DNA of 33,362 nt, taken from NCBI GenBank assembly GCA_944321015.1, contig CALUJS010000029.1:1-33362 (forward strand). The letters are read 5' to 3'. Of this stretch, positions 22,496-30,198 are shown piece after piece. The notes beneath the pieces were generated by a model. That model had not been told where the DNA came from and ran no database searches. It saw only the letters and a list, made by a program, of their open reading frames with translations. Source of the DNA: an uncultured Phocaeicola sp. Lineage in GTDB: Bacteria > Bacteroidota > Bacteroidia > Bacteroidales > Bacteroidaceae. Numbering within the stretch: the stretch's first letter is position 1; every line of letters starts with the position of its first letter. Position numbers and translations under genes: made by a program.

Positions 22496-25400
22496 TTAGA
22501 AGGTGATATTAAGACCTACCGTGAACTTTCTCAGTGTGGGATATGAACCGTAAGAGGTCATCGGGTCGATGAAGTTGTCGGGATAGGGATTGTAGAAGCT
22601 CAGCAGGTTCTGGCCGGTGACGTTCACGCGGCAAGACTGGATGCCCACACGGTGTACCAGCTCGCTGGGGAGCTTGTAGGCCAGCGTGATGCGGTTGAGC
22701 GTGACGCGCGCGCCGCTGACACGCCAGAAGTTGGACGTGACGCTGTTGACCTTGGCATACTGCATGTTGGGATACTTGGCGTCGCGGTTGGCTGCGGCCA
22801 GCAGGTTGCCCGACGCGTCGTAGATGTCCTGATAAACGTACATGTCGTCCGGATTCCAGAACGAGGGCATGTTGATGTATTCCAGATATTCCCAGCCGGA
22901 GTTCGAGCCGTCGTTGGGGGTCAGCGCGTTCGAGTTGATGAAGCTGTAGCCTCCCCAGTTGGCGTTGAGCTGCGCGGTGATGGAGAAGTCCTTGTACTCG
23001 GCGCTCAGGTTGGCCGTCACGGAATAGGGGTTGGAGCGGTGGGAGAGCTGCACCTTGTCGTCCGTCTCGCTCACGATGCCGTCCGGGCCGTCGTAGGTGC
23101 CGTCGGCTTTCTTCGCGCTGCGCACGTCCTTATAGATGAGCATACCCGGGCGCACCTGGTCTTTGGTCATGCCCATGTAGGAGGTGATGTTGTTGTCGGC
23201 AAAGTATTCCTCGATTTGCTGGAAGTCGCGGAACATGCCGATGCACTGCATGCCCCATGAGCCTCGGTCGGTGCGGCTGCCCGGATAGAGTTGCAGGTAG
23301 GCGTCGGCTGCGTCGAGCTCCCAGTCCATCTGTTTCACCTTGTTGTCCGACCATCCGGTCTGTAGCTGAATCTTGTAGCTGAAGTCGTTGTTGACGCGGT
23401 CACGCCACGTGGCGGAGAGTTCCACGCCGTAGCTGTCCATCTTGCCGTAGTTCTGCGATGCAGAAGAGGTACCTACGATGCTGGGGATGGAGCCGGAGAA
23501 GGGGAGAAGCATCTCGCGGTCCCACACGTAGTAAGCGTCCAGATTGATGGCCAGACGGTTGCGCAGGGTGTTGAAGTCGATACCGAAGTTGGCCTTGTAG
23601 GACTTGTCCCAATGCACGTCGCGGTTGACCGAAGCGTTGCCGTTGGGGATGGTGAGGTGGCTTCCGGCGGGCGGATTGTTGTCGCCGATGACGGCACCCT
23701 TGTCGCCGTTCACTGAGTAAACCTGCATCCACTGCCATGCGCTGATGTTGTCGCGACCGGTCATACCGAACGAACCGCGCACCTTCAGGAAGTCAACCCA
23801 CTTGACATCCTTCATCCAGTCTTCTTCGGAGATAATCCATCCGGCAGAGGCCGAGGGGAAGGTGCCCCAATAGTTCTCGGGCGCGAACTTGGTGGAAGCA
23901 TCCGAGCGCACGAGGAACTCCAGCAGATAGCGGTCGTTGTAGGCGTAGTTGATGCGGCCCACGTAGGACAGCGTGCCCGATTCGCTGCGGCTGAACGTGG
24001 AGCTGGTGATGCCGCCGTCGGCCGAGTTGATGCTGTTCGACTGTCCCGTCGAGAATTCATAGGGCTTCGTGCCTTGCCCGTAGAGGTCTTCGTATTCGTA
24101 CTCCGACTTTTCGATGGAGAACAGCGCGCTCACGCTGTGCTTGCCGAAGTCGCGGGCATAGGAGGCCGTGAAGTTCAGCTGATAGCGGTCGGCGCGGCTC
24201 ATCGTGCGGCTGATGTATCCGCCGTCGGTACCGTTGGATATGGCTGCGCCGTTGTGGGCCAGGGCGAAGTTGCTCTCGGCATAGAGGGCGTCGACGTCGG
24301 TGCCGTCGACGGGCGTGTAGAGGTGGGCTCCGCTACCCGCGCGGTCAACCATCTGATAGAGGTTGAACGAGGTTCCGAACTCGTTGCTCTTCGATGTCGA
24401 TATCGATTTCGAGTAGGTGACGGACAGCTTCAGGCCCTTCAGAATCTCGCTCCATCCGAAGTCATACTCCAGGGCGGCGTTGATGTAGGTGTTCTGCGTC
24501 ATGTTGCGGCTGTAGTCGCTCGAGTTCTGCAGGTAGCCGTAGTTGTAGCACTGGTTGGTGGCCAGCTCGGAGTTTGACACGCCGTAGTTGGCCATCGGCA
24601 TGCCGTTGATTTCTTCGGGAACGTAGCCCGGGTGGGTGAGCAGCATCATGTAGTCCTTGTCGCCGTTGGTGTTCTGCACCTTCATCAGCGGGGAGTTCTT
24701 CTTGCCATAGTCGCCCGACACCTGCATCTTGGCCGTCAGCCACTTGCCGATTTTCAGGTCGGTTCCGGCGCGGAAGTTCCAGCGGTTGTAGTCGAGCTTG
24801 CCCAGGTTACCCTCCTGGTCGAAGTAGGAGATGTTGGCAAAATAGCTGGCCTTCTCGGTGGCGCCGCTCAGGTTGACGCTGTGTTGCTGGGTGATGGCCG
24901 TCTGCCAATATTTGTCGAGCAGGTTGTAGTTCAGGTTGCGCATGGCGGCCAGCTCGTCGGCCTGGAACAGGTCGTAGCGGTTGTTCAGGTCGGTGTCCGT
25001 GGGGTCGGCGGCGCGCACGATGTTCCACAGGCGGCCGTAGTCGTAGGTGTTCAGCATCTTGGGCGTCGACACGGCGTCGGTGATACCGAAGTTGCCGTTG
25101 TAGGTGATTTGCGGCGCGCCCAGCTTGCCTTTCTTCGTGGTGACGAGCACGACGCCGTTGGCCGCGCGGGCACCGTAGACGGCTGCCGAGGCATCCTTCA
25201 GGATGGAGATGTTTTCGATGCTCGACGGGTCGAGGTTGTTGAACGCGTTGGAGTCGAGGATGAAGCCGTCGATGACGAACAGCGGTTGCTGGCCGCTGCT
25301 GCCTATTTCCGACAGGTTGTTGGCGCCACGGATGTAGATGCTGGCCTGTTCGCCCGGACGGGCTTCACCGCCGCTGATGCTCACACCGTTGACCAGTCCG

Positions 25401-25828
25401 CTCAGCGCGCTGGCCAGGTTGCCGGTGGGGATGTCGAGCAGTTCGTCGGTGGGCACGGCTTCCACTGAGCCGGTCAGGTGGGCCTTCTTCTGCACGCCGT
25501 AACCCACGACGACCACTTCCTCCAGCTGCTGGGTGTCTTCGCGCAGGATGATGCGCGTGTTCTTCAGGTCGTCCACGGTCTGGGTGATGTAGCCTATGTA
25601 GGAGATTTCGAGGCGTTTGCCGTCGGGTATGGCAAGGCTGAACTTGCCGTCGAGGTCGGTTATGGTTCCGGTTGAGGTGCCTTCAATCTTGACGGATGCG
25701 CCGATGATGGGCTCGCCGTTTTCGTCGACCACCGTACCGGTAAACACGTCCTGCGCCAGGGCAGGCATGGCCATCATGCAGGCCAGCGAGAAGGTCAGGC
25801 AGGATTTGAGTATGGTTTGTTTTTTCAT
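22496..25828 (-). CDS. SusC/RagA-family TonB-dependent outer-membrane receptor
   Basis: 1110 residues. It has a signal peptide (MKKQTILKSCLTFSLACMMAMPALAQ), then a carboxypeptidase-regulatory-like domain (about 28-98, VFTGTVVDENGEPIIGASV). The motif EEVVVVGYGVQKK (103-115) follows, then a plug with ALSGLVNGVSISGG, PLFVIDGFILDSNAF and ILKDASAAVYGARAANGVV, and a barrel ending in Phe (KFTVGLNITF). It imports a ligand handed over by the SusD-like partner 14 bp downstream. Upstream lie 192 bp with no recognisable promoter but with an ATAT array, so it is probably read from the lipoprotein promoter. No STN domain and no homopolymer tract are present in this copy. Confidence 0.95.
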   Translation of the reverse strand: MKKQTILKSCLTFSLACMMAMPALAQDVFTGTVVDENGEPIIGASVKIEGTSTGTITDLDGKFSLAIPDGKRLEISYIGYITQTVDDLKNTRIILREDTQQLEEVVVVGYGVQKKAHLTGSVEAVPTDELLDIPTGNLASALSGLVNGVSISGGEARPGEQASIYIRGANNLSEIGSSGQQPLFVIDGFILDSNAFNNLDPSSIENISILKDASAAVYGARAANGVVLVTTKKGKLGAPQITYNGNFGITDAVSTPKMLNTYDYGRLWNIVRAADPTDTDLNNRYDLFQADELAAMRNLNYNLLDKYWQTAITQQHSVNLSGATEKASYFANISYFDQEGNLGKLDYNRWNFRAGTDLKIGKWLTAKMQVSGDYGKKNSPLMKVQNTNGDKDYMMLLTHPGYVPEEINGMPMANYGVSNSELATNQCYNYGYLQNSSDYSRNMTQNTYINAALEYDFGWSEILKGLKLSVTYSKSISTSKSNEFGTSFNLYQMVDRAGSGAHLYTPVDGTDVDALYAESNFALAHNGAAISNGTDGGYISRTMSRADRYQLNFTASYARDFGKHSVSALFSIEKSEYEYEDLYGQGTKPYEFSTGQSNSINSADGGITSSTFSRSESGTLSYVGRINYAYNDRYLLEFLVRSDASTKFAPENYWGTFPSASAGWIISEEDWMKDVKWVDFLKVRGSFGMTGRDNISAWQWMQVYSVNGDKGAVIGDNNPPAGSHLTIPNGNASVNRDVHWDKSYKANFGIDFNTLRNRLAINLDAYYVWDREMLLPFSGSIPSIVGTSSASQNYGKMDSYGVELSATWRDRVNNDFSYKIQLQTGWSDNKVKQMDWELDAADAYLQLYPGSRTDRGSWGMQCIGMFRDFQQIEEYFADNNITSYMGMTKDQVRPGMLIYKDVRSAKKADGTYDGPDGIVSETDDKVQLSHRSNPYSVTANLSAEYKDFSITAQLNANWGGYSFINSNALTPNDGSNSGWEYLEYINMPSFWNPDDMYVYQDIYDASGNLLAAANRDAKYPNMQYAKVNSVTSNFWRVSGARVTLNRITLAYKLPSELVHRVGIQSCRVNVTGQNLLSFYNPYPDNFIDPMTSYGSYPTLRKFTVGLNITF

Positions 25829-25920
25829 TGTATTGCTGTTTGTTTGATGTTACTATGGGTTGTCGCGGCCTCCGGGCCACGGTTTCTTTTTTGGGGTGAC
25901 AATCGGTCTCTTGCGGCTCC

Positions 25921-26008
25921 ATATGTCCGGACGCGAGCGCTCATATGCTCAGCCGTGAGCGTCCATATGTCCGCTCGCGGGCGTCAATATCCGGAGACCG
26001 ATGCCCGG
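25921..26008. repeat. 22-nt-period ATAT array C (between lipoprotein and susC)
   Basis: ATAT at 25921, 25943, 25965 and 25987, spacing exactly 22 nt. The 18-nt parts are GC-rich and carry GCGAGCG, GTGAGCG and CGCTCGCGGGCG cores, some in inverse orientation to those of array B. It lies within the 192-bp intercistronic gap and would be transcribed if lipoprotein, susC and susD are one operon. Confidence 0.85.
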
Positions 26009-26020
26009 GTGCGGCGGGTT

Positions 26021-27496
26021 TCACTCCCTCCAGCGCGGGTCGCCGATGGTGCTCGAAATGGGTCCGCTGGCACGGAAGTTCACGCCTCCGTTGGGTTGCG
26101 TCAGGTCGAGCGGCTGGGTGATGTCGCCTGCGAACTGCGGATTCTCTTCGGTGGCGCAGCGCGTCTTGTCGGTGCCGTCGACCGGATGGGTCACACCCCA
26201 CGCGGTGTTGCTTCTTATGTCGATGTTCAACTTGCAATTACCTTGGATGAACTTCTGCAGGCGGTAGCAGTCATAGCAGATGTTGCCGTTGAAGGTGATG
26301 GTGTAGTCGGCATTGTTGGGCGTGTTGTTGCCAAACTCTTTGTCGGTGAACGTCTGGCTGAAAGTGTTGTTCTCGAAGGTTGCCGAGCCGGTGTTGGTGG
26401 CGAACACTCTGGAGAGGGTGTTGTTGTTGAAGCGAACCATGCGGTTTTTCGAATTGCCCTTGATATTGTAGATGGTGCTGTTGCGCACGGTGATGCTCTT
26501 GATGCCGCCGTACCATTGCTGTCCGCCCTCATAGTAGAAGTCGGTACTGTAGCCGCTGATGACCGATCCGTTGCTCCAACGGCTTCCGTCGTTGTCGAGC
26601 TGCACGATGCAGTCGTCCACGCGCACATCTTCGATGGCCCATGTGCAGTGTCCCACCGTAAACAAGCAGCAGGGCACGTTCTTGAAGAAGCATTCTTGGA
26701 AGATGATGGGGTTCTGCAGGTAGTAGGCGTTGGCTTTAGGTCCGGCCAGCGACGATGGCGGGTTGTTGGAGCATTCCACCACGCCGTAGGATGCCTGCTG
26801 GGTGCAGTCGAAGTTGATGAACTTAATCTTCAGCCCGGCCGAGGTGCGTATCACGCCGTCAATGCCGAAGGTCACCGTTGGACGGTTGGTTTTGTCGCCA
26901 CGGAAGGTCACTTGGTTGGTGCCAAAATCCAGCTCGCTGTCGATAGTGTACGAGGCTCCGGCCTCCAGCTCGAAAGCCTGTTCGGTGTCTTGGTCCACCA
27001 TGTTGGCCTTCACGAACTCCACGATGTCCGTTCCGGCGGGGATGACCTGCGCCGTAAGCAGGGTGGAGTAGGCACATACGGTGGCGTTGGCGGCATCGGT
27101 GTTGCCCAGGCTTTCGTCGCCGAGCGTCTGCACGCTTACTTCGTATTTCGTGTCCTCCTGCTTGTCAAAGAGGAACGAAGTGCCGTCGACCACCTGGTTG
27201 AATATCTCCACGGGGTTGGCCGGGTCGTCCACAATGTAGGCCGAGCACTGGTAGCCTCCGGCGCCCGACACAACGGGCCATGCCACTTGGATGCTTTCCG
27301 TTCCGTCGGGGTTCACTTTAGAGGTGAACGTCAGGTCGCTCTCGGCGGGCGACGCGAGTTGCGAGTTTGTCACCTTGGAGGTGTAAAGCTCGTTGCTGTC
27401 AAATCCTTGCGCACATGAGGCCAGCCCCAGCACGAGCAGGCATTGCAGGCTTCCCATGAGGCAGACCGATTTGAGGTTGATTGTCTTCTTTTTCAT
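26021..27496 (-). CDS. Surface lipoprotein with Fn3-like and beta-helix regions, DUF4957/DUF5123-like
   Basis: 491 residues; signal and lipobox at Cys28 (LVLGLASC). Residues about 45-155 look like a fibronectin-type or similar beta-sandwich (SIQVAWPVVSGAGGYQC, TKYEVSVQTLG). From about 170 on the sequence is a parallel beta-helix with repeated short strands and Asn ladders: VTFRGDKTNRPTV, IKFINFDCTQQA, SITVRNSTIYNIKG, ATFENNTFSQTF, ITFNGNICYDC. This matches my memory of DUF4957/DUF5123 lipoproteins found in pectin-type utilisation loci, which resemble pectate-lyase folds. I see no proof of lyase activity. It is the first gene of the operon, followed by susC and susD, which suggests a surface glycan-binding role. 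Family assignment is moderate, beta-helix fold likely. Confidence 0.65.
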   Translation of the reverse strand: MKKKTINLKSVCLMGSLQCLLVLGLASCAQGFDSNELYTSKVTNSQLASPAESDLTFTSKVNPDGTESIQVAWPVVSGAGGYQCSAYIVDDPANPVEIFNQVVDGTSFLFDKQEDTKYEVSVQTLGDESLGNTDAANATVCAYSTLLTAQVIPAGTDIVEFVKANMVDQDTEQAFELEAGASYTIDSELDFGTNQVTFRGDKTNRPTVTFGIDGVIRTSAGLKIKFINFDCTQQASYGVVECSNNPPSSLAGPKANAYYLQNPIIFQECFFKNVPCCLFTVGHCTWAIEDVRVDDCIVQLDNDGSRWSNGSVISGYSTDFYYEGGQQWYGGIKSITVRNSTIYNIKGNSKNRMVRFNNNTLSRVFATNTGSATFENNTFSQTFTDKEFGNNTPNNADYTITFNGNICYDCYRLQKFIQGNCKLNIDIRSNTAWGVTHPVDGTDKTRCATEENPQFAGDITQPLDLTQPNGGVNFRASGPISSTIGDPRWRE

Positions 27497-27556
27497 AGGC
27501 TTTGAATTTGTTAGTTAACGTTTTGACGCGTTGAGAGATAGACGCGTTAATCGCTG

Positions 27557-27588
27557 CGAAGGTACGTTAAAAAGTGCTGGGGGGGGGG
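27557..27588 (-). promoter_or_regulatory. Promoter of the second Sus-type locus, overlapped by a C10 tract
   Basis: Minus-strand -7 box TACCTTCG at 27557-27564, one mismatch from TAnnTTTG, 60 bp upstream of the lipoprotein ATG. The place where a -33 box should lie (about 27584-27588) is filled by ten C (plus-strand G at 27579-27588). A TTTT element (27590-27593) lies beyond the tract with a 25-bp spacer. Losing about five or six C would restore the usual spacing, so tract length could set promoter strength. Confidence 0.5.
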
Positions 27589-27676
27589 TAAAATCGTATC
27601 GAAAAGCCGCACGTATGTTGACGCATGCGGATTTTAACATTTTCCGTGTGTGGCGGGCGGGAAGCGGCTAAACGCA

Positions 27677-27708
27677 GCGAGGCCGCACCCTCTCGGGCAC
27701 GACCTCGC
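27677..27708 (-). terminator. Stem-loop downstream of the HIT gene
   Basis: GCGAGG (27677-27682) pairs with CCTCGC (27703-27708), extended inward with some mismatches around a CTCTC loop. It is 34 bp past the HIT stop. There is no strong T run, so function as a terminator is uncertain. The remaining gap up to the C10 tract shows no gene. Confidence 0.4.
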
Positions 27709-27741
27709 ATCCGGTTGTATTATATAATAATGAAGGAAATG

Positions 27742-28149
27742 CTATTTGCCTGCGGCTTCCCACTCGCGGCGGATGGCGTCGGCAATGGTTTGGAACTCTT
27801 CGGGAGCGAGCTTTAGCTTCGGGTTTGAGAAGAGCATGTCCGATTCGTTCTGCATGGGGATGAGGTGGATGTGCGCGTGGGGGACTTCCAGGCCGAGCAC
27901 GGCTTCGCCCACCTTGCGGCAGGGGAACGCGCGGCGGATGGCCAGGGCCACGTGTTTGGCAAAGACGTGGAGTCCGGCCAGTTCTTCGTCGCTCAGGTCG
28001 AAGATGTAGTCCACTTCACGTTTGGGGATGACCAGTGTGTGTCCCTTGACCAGGGGATTGATGTCGAGGAAGGCGTAGAATCGTTCGTCTTCCGCCACTT
28101 TGTAGCTGGGGATTTCTCCGGCTACGATTTTGCTGAAAATGCTTGCCAT
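27742..28149 (-). CDS. HIT-family nucleotide hydrolase (HINT-like)
   Basis: 135 residues from the ATG at 28147-28149 (MASIFSKIVAGEIPSYKVAED). An in-frame ATG 54 bp upstream overlaps the terminator region and does not fit the family start. The histidine triad HAHIHLIP has His91, His93 and His95. FYAFLDINPLVKGHTLVIPK is the typical nucleotide-binding beta-sheet region. The family hydrolyses adenosine phosphoramidates and related nucleotides in the cytoplasm. The usual Gly-Gln segment before the triad reads GEAVLGLEVPHAHIH. The gene lies 89 bp downstream of greA on the same strand with a terminator-like hairpin between them. Confidence 0.92.
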   Translation of the reverse strand: MASIFSKIVAGEIPSYKVAEDERFYAFLDINPLVKGHTLVIPKREVDYIFDLSDEELAGLHVFAKHVALAIRRAFPCRKVGEAVLGLEVPHAHIHLIPMQNESDMLFSNPKLKLAPEEFQTIADAIRREWEAAGK

Positions 28150-28189
28150 GAGATTTGAGTTTTTTAGGTTATGGATGCTAAGCGATATG

Positions 28190-28230
28190 AAAAAAGCCGC
28201 CACCGTGGCGGTGTGCCACGTTGACGGCTT
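28190..28230 (-). terminator. Rho-independent terminator of greA
   Basis: On the minus strand AAGCCG pairs with CGGCTT. CGTGGC pairs with GCCACG inside, with an ACACC loop, and the outer stem is followed by TTTT. It starts 9 bp past the greA stop. HIT expression may depend on read-through, as no clear promoter is seen in the 40 bp between. Confidence 0.8.
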
Positions 28231-28238
28231 GTATGTGT

Positions 28239-28703
28239 TCAGAATGAGATGCTGAGTATCTCGAGGCTGATTTTGCCTTGCGGGATGGTGATTTCGGCAA
28301 CGTCGCCTACTTTCTTGCCCAGCAGGCCTTGTGCGATGGGGGTGTTGACCGAAATCTTGCCTTCCTTCAGGTTGGCTTCGCTTTCCGAAACGATGGTGTA
28401 GGCCATCTTCATGCCGTTTTTCACGTTCTTCAGCTCCACGTGGCTGAGGATTTGCACGGAGTCGGTCTTCAGCTTCGACGTGTCGATGATTTTTGCGTCG
28501 CCGATGATTGCCTTCAGCTGGTTGATTTTCATCTCGAGCAGTCCTTGCGCTTCTTTGGCCGCGTCGTATTCGGCGTTTTCCGACAGGTCGCCTTTGTCGC
28601 GTGCTTCGGCTATGGCAGCCGAGATTTTGGGACGTTGTACTGTTTCCAGTTCTTTGAGTTCGGCCACAAGTTTCTTGTAGCCTTCTTCTGACATGTAAGC
28701 CAT
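28239..28703 (-). CDS. greA: Transcription elongation factor GreA
   Basis: 154 residues, normal for GreA. The N-terminal coiled coil (about 1-75) carries at its tip the signature ARDKGDLSENAEYDAAKEAQ, with acidic Asp39 and Glu42 corresponding to the pair that places Mg2+ in the RNA polymerase secondary channel. The C-terminal FKBP-like domain includes ISVNTPIAQGLLGKKVGD. It rescues backtracked RNA polymerase by stimulating cleavage of the transcript 3' end. It has its own promoter and terminator; the HIT gene follows. Confidence 0.96.
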   Translation of the reverse strand: MAYMSEEGYKKLVAELKELETVQRPKISAAIAEARDKGDLSENAEYDAAKEAQGLLEMKINQLKAIIGDAKIIDTSKLKTDSVQILSHVELKNVKNGMKMAYTIVSESEANLKEGKISVNTPIAQGLLGKKVGDVAEITIPQGKISLEILSISF

Positions 28704-28819
28704 TGTAATTCCTCCTTTATTTACTAATTAATATAATCGGACAATATAAAAAAGAATCCCGACATTAACAGAGCAAATGCCGGAACCCTTCTATGTCTAA
28801 TCCTTTAAATCGTTTGTGG

Positions 28820-28850
28820 CAAAGGTAACCTTTTATTATATACGCGCCAA
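28820..28850 (-). promoter_or_regulatory. Promoter for greA
   Basis: Minus-strand -7 TACCTTTG at 28820-28827, 19-bp spacer, -33-like TTGG at 28847-28850. The leader before the greA ATG is about 110 nt. The leader holds no obvious strong hairpin. Confidence 0.6.
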
Positions 28851-28895
28851 GCCTCGATATATGTTATGTAACATATTTTATGAATGCGGCGGGCC

Positions 28896-30041
28896 TTATA
28901 GCAGCTTTTTCACTTCGGTTTCGAGGTCTTTGATGTTCTCCTGTCTGGCTTTCAGTTCGTTGCCGCGACTGATGAGGAAGTAGGTCGGTATGCGGGCCAC
29001 GTTGTACAGCCTCAGGTAGTTGGAGTATGCGCCGCCGGCGTCGCGCACGCAAATCCAGGGCAGGTTGTCGGCCGATGTTTTCCAGAAGTGCTCGTTGTCG
29101 TCGAACGCAATCTGGTAGATTTCGAGTCCCTGCTTCTGATATTTGTCGTAGAGTTCGCGCAGCATCATGTTGCGCGTGGCCGATTCCTTGGCGCCGTAGA
29201 CGGTGAAGTCGAGCAGCACGACTTTGCCCTTCAGGTCGGTCAGCCGGCGTTCGCGTCCGTTCTGGTCTTTCAGGGCGATGTCGATGAGGCCGGCTTCGCT
29301 CACTTTGTCCGACGGGAGGCTGATTTCCTTCCGGCGGGGCGCGCGGGTGTTCTTCATGCCTTTCACGGCCAGGTTGTGCAGGTTGGTGGTGCGTGTGGAG
29401 TGGGGGTAGAGGTTGTCGAAGCTGGTGGCTACGGCGGCGAAGCAGCGCACGTCGTCGGCGTTGCCCACGGGGTCGAATATCATCGTGCCGTTTACCCGCT
29501 GGAACAGGGCGAAGTAGGCATAGAGCGTGTTGGGCGCCTTGAAGACGTAGTTCATCTTTACGTCGTCTTTGTGGCGGGTCACCATGGCTTCCACGCTGTC
29601 CTGCTTCTGATAGGGCGCCAGGCTCTGCTCGCGGAGCACGCGGTTGATGTCGCTCTGCAGGTGGATTTGCTTCACGGCCAGCTCCTTGATTTTCAAGTTC
29701 GTCTCGCCCTCCACGGTGTAGTCGGTTGACATTGTGCCCCAATCGGCTTCCACGCGGATGGTTTCGGTGGAGTCAACGGCCAGGTTGACGATGTTGCCTT
29801 CCACGCGCAGCCGGTAGAATTCCGGATACTGCGGGCGAAGGCCCGTGAGCGTGAAGGTGCCCTCCTTGTCCAGCTCAACCGAGTCGATGGGCGTGACGGC
29901 CGTGATGCCGGCCTCTTCCAGATAGAGCGTCTTGTCTTCGGCTCCCGTGATGTGTCCCGTTATGGTAAAATGCGGTTTCTGTTCGCATGCCGCAAGGGCG
30001 AATGCCAGACAACCGGCCATGAGAATGCTGTTGTTTTTCAT
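28896..30041 (-). CDS. DUF4369/thioredoxin-like lipoprotein lacking the redox CxxC
   Basis: 381 residues; lipobox Cys19 (LAFALAAC). Residues about 25-120 resemble DUF4369 (HFTITGHITGAEDKTLYLEE). A helical middle region runs to about 245. Residues 250-381 have a TlpA-type thioredoxin fold, with DLKGKVVLLDFTVYGAKESA where active relatives read LLDFWASWCGPC, and the cis-Pro segment VARIPTYFLIS retained. Both catalytic cysteines are missing, so disulfide reduction is not expected. Compare the gene at the left edge of the window, which keeps WCGPC. It may instead bind a peptide or heme-like ligand, or be structural. It is monocistronic and divergent from pnp. Confidence 0.85.
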   Translation of the reverse strand: MKNNSILMAGCLAFALAACEQKPHFTITGHITGAEDKTLYLEEAGITAVTPIDSVELDKEGTFTLTGLRPQYPEFYRLRVEGNIVNLAVDSTETIRVEADWGTMSTDYTVEGETNLKIKELAVKQIHLQSDINRVLREQSLAPYQKQDSVEAMVTRHKDDVKMNYVFKAPNTLYAYFALFQRVNGTMIFDPVGNADDVRCFAAVATSFDNLYPHSTRTTNLHNLAVKGMKNTRAPRRKEISLPSDKVSEAGLIDIALKDQNGRERRLTDLKGKVVLLDFTVYGAKESATRNMMLRELYDKYQKQGLEIYQIAFDDNEHFWKTSADNLPWICVRDAGGAYSNYLRLYNVARIPTYFLISRGNELKARQENIKDLETEVKKLL

Positions 30042-30063
30042 ATCCTTTAAAGAATTAGCGTTG

Positions 30064-30071
30064 CAAATATA
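30064..30071 (-). promoter_or_regulatory. -7 box for the DUF4369/thioredoxin-like gene
   Basis: Minus-strand TATATTTG, 22 bp upstream of the ATG at 30041. No clear TTTG lies at the -33 distance. It is back to back with the pnp -7 box 24 bp away, so the two promoters overlap. Confidence 0.5.
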
Positions 30072-30094
30072 TAATACATTATTGTAATAATACG

Positions 30095-30102
30095 TATCTT
30101 TG
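30095..30102 (+). promoter_or_regulatory. -7 box for pnp
   Basis: TATCTTTG, giving a leader of about 90 nt before the pnp ATG at 30199. A -33 TTTG is not evident. The leader has a GC-rich first half with CCGG and CCACGGCGG stretches that could fold; pnp leaders are autoregulated in E. coli, but that is not shown here. Confidence 0.55.
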
Positions 30103-30198
30103 CCCGCAATTTATGGCTAATCCGGTTCCGGCCCGTGTCCCACGGCGGAGGCAAACGGACCAATTGAGACGCATACATACAGATTTATAAAACTTTAT

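Noticed and set aside
20133..22499. Plus-strand frames of 405 and 341 codons opposite the second susD gene
   Set aside because: Shadows of a full-length SusD-family gene.
27620..27741. Small gene between the second Sus-type locus and the HIT gene
   Set aside because: Short frames there have no conserved look and no start context; only a stem-loop is supported.
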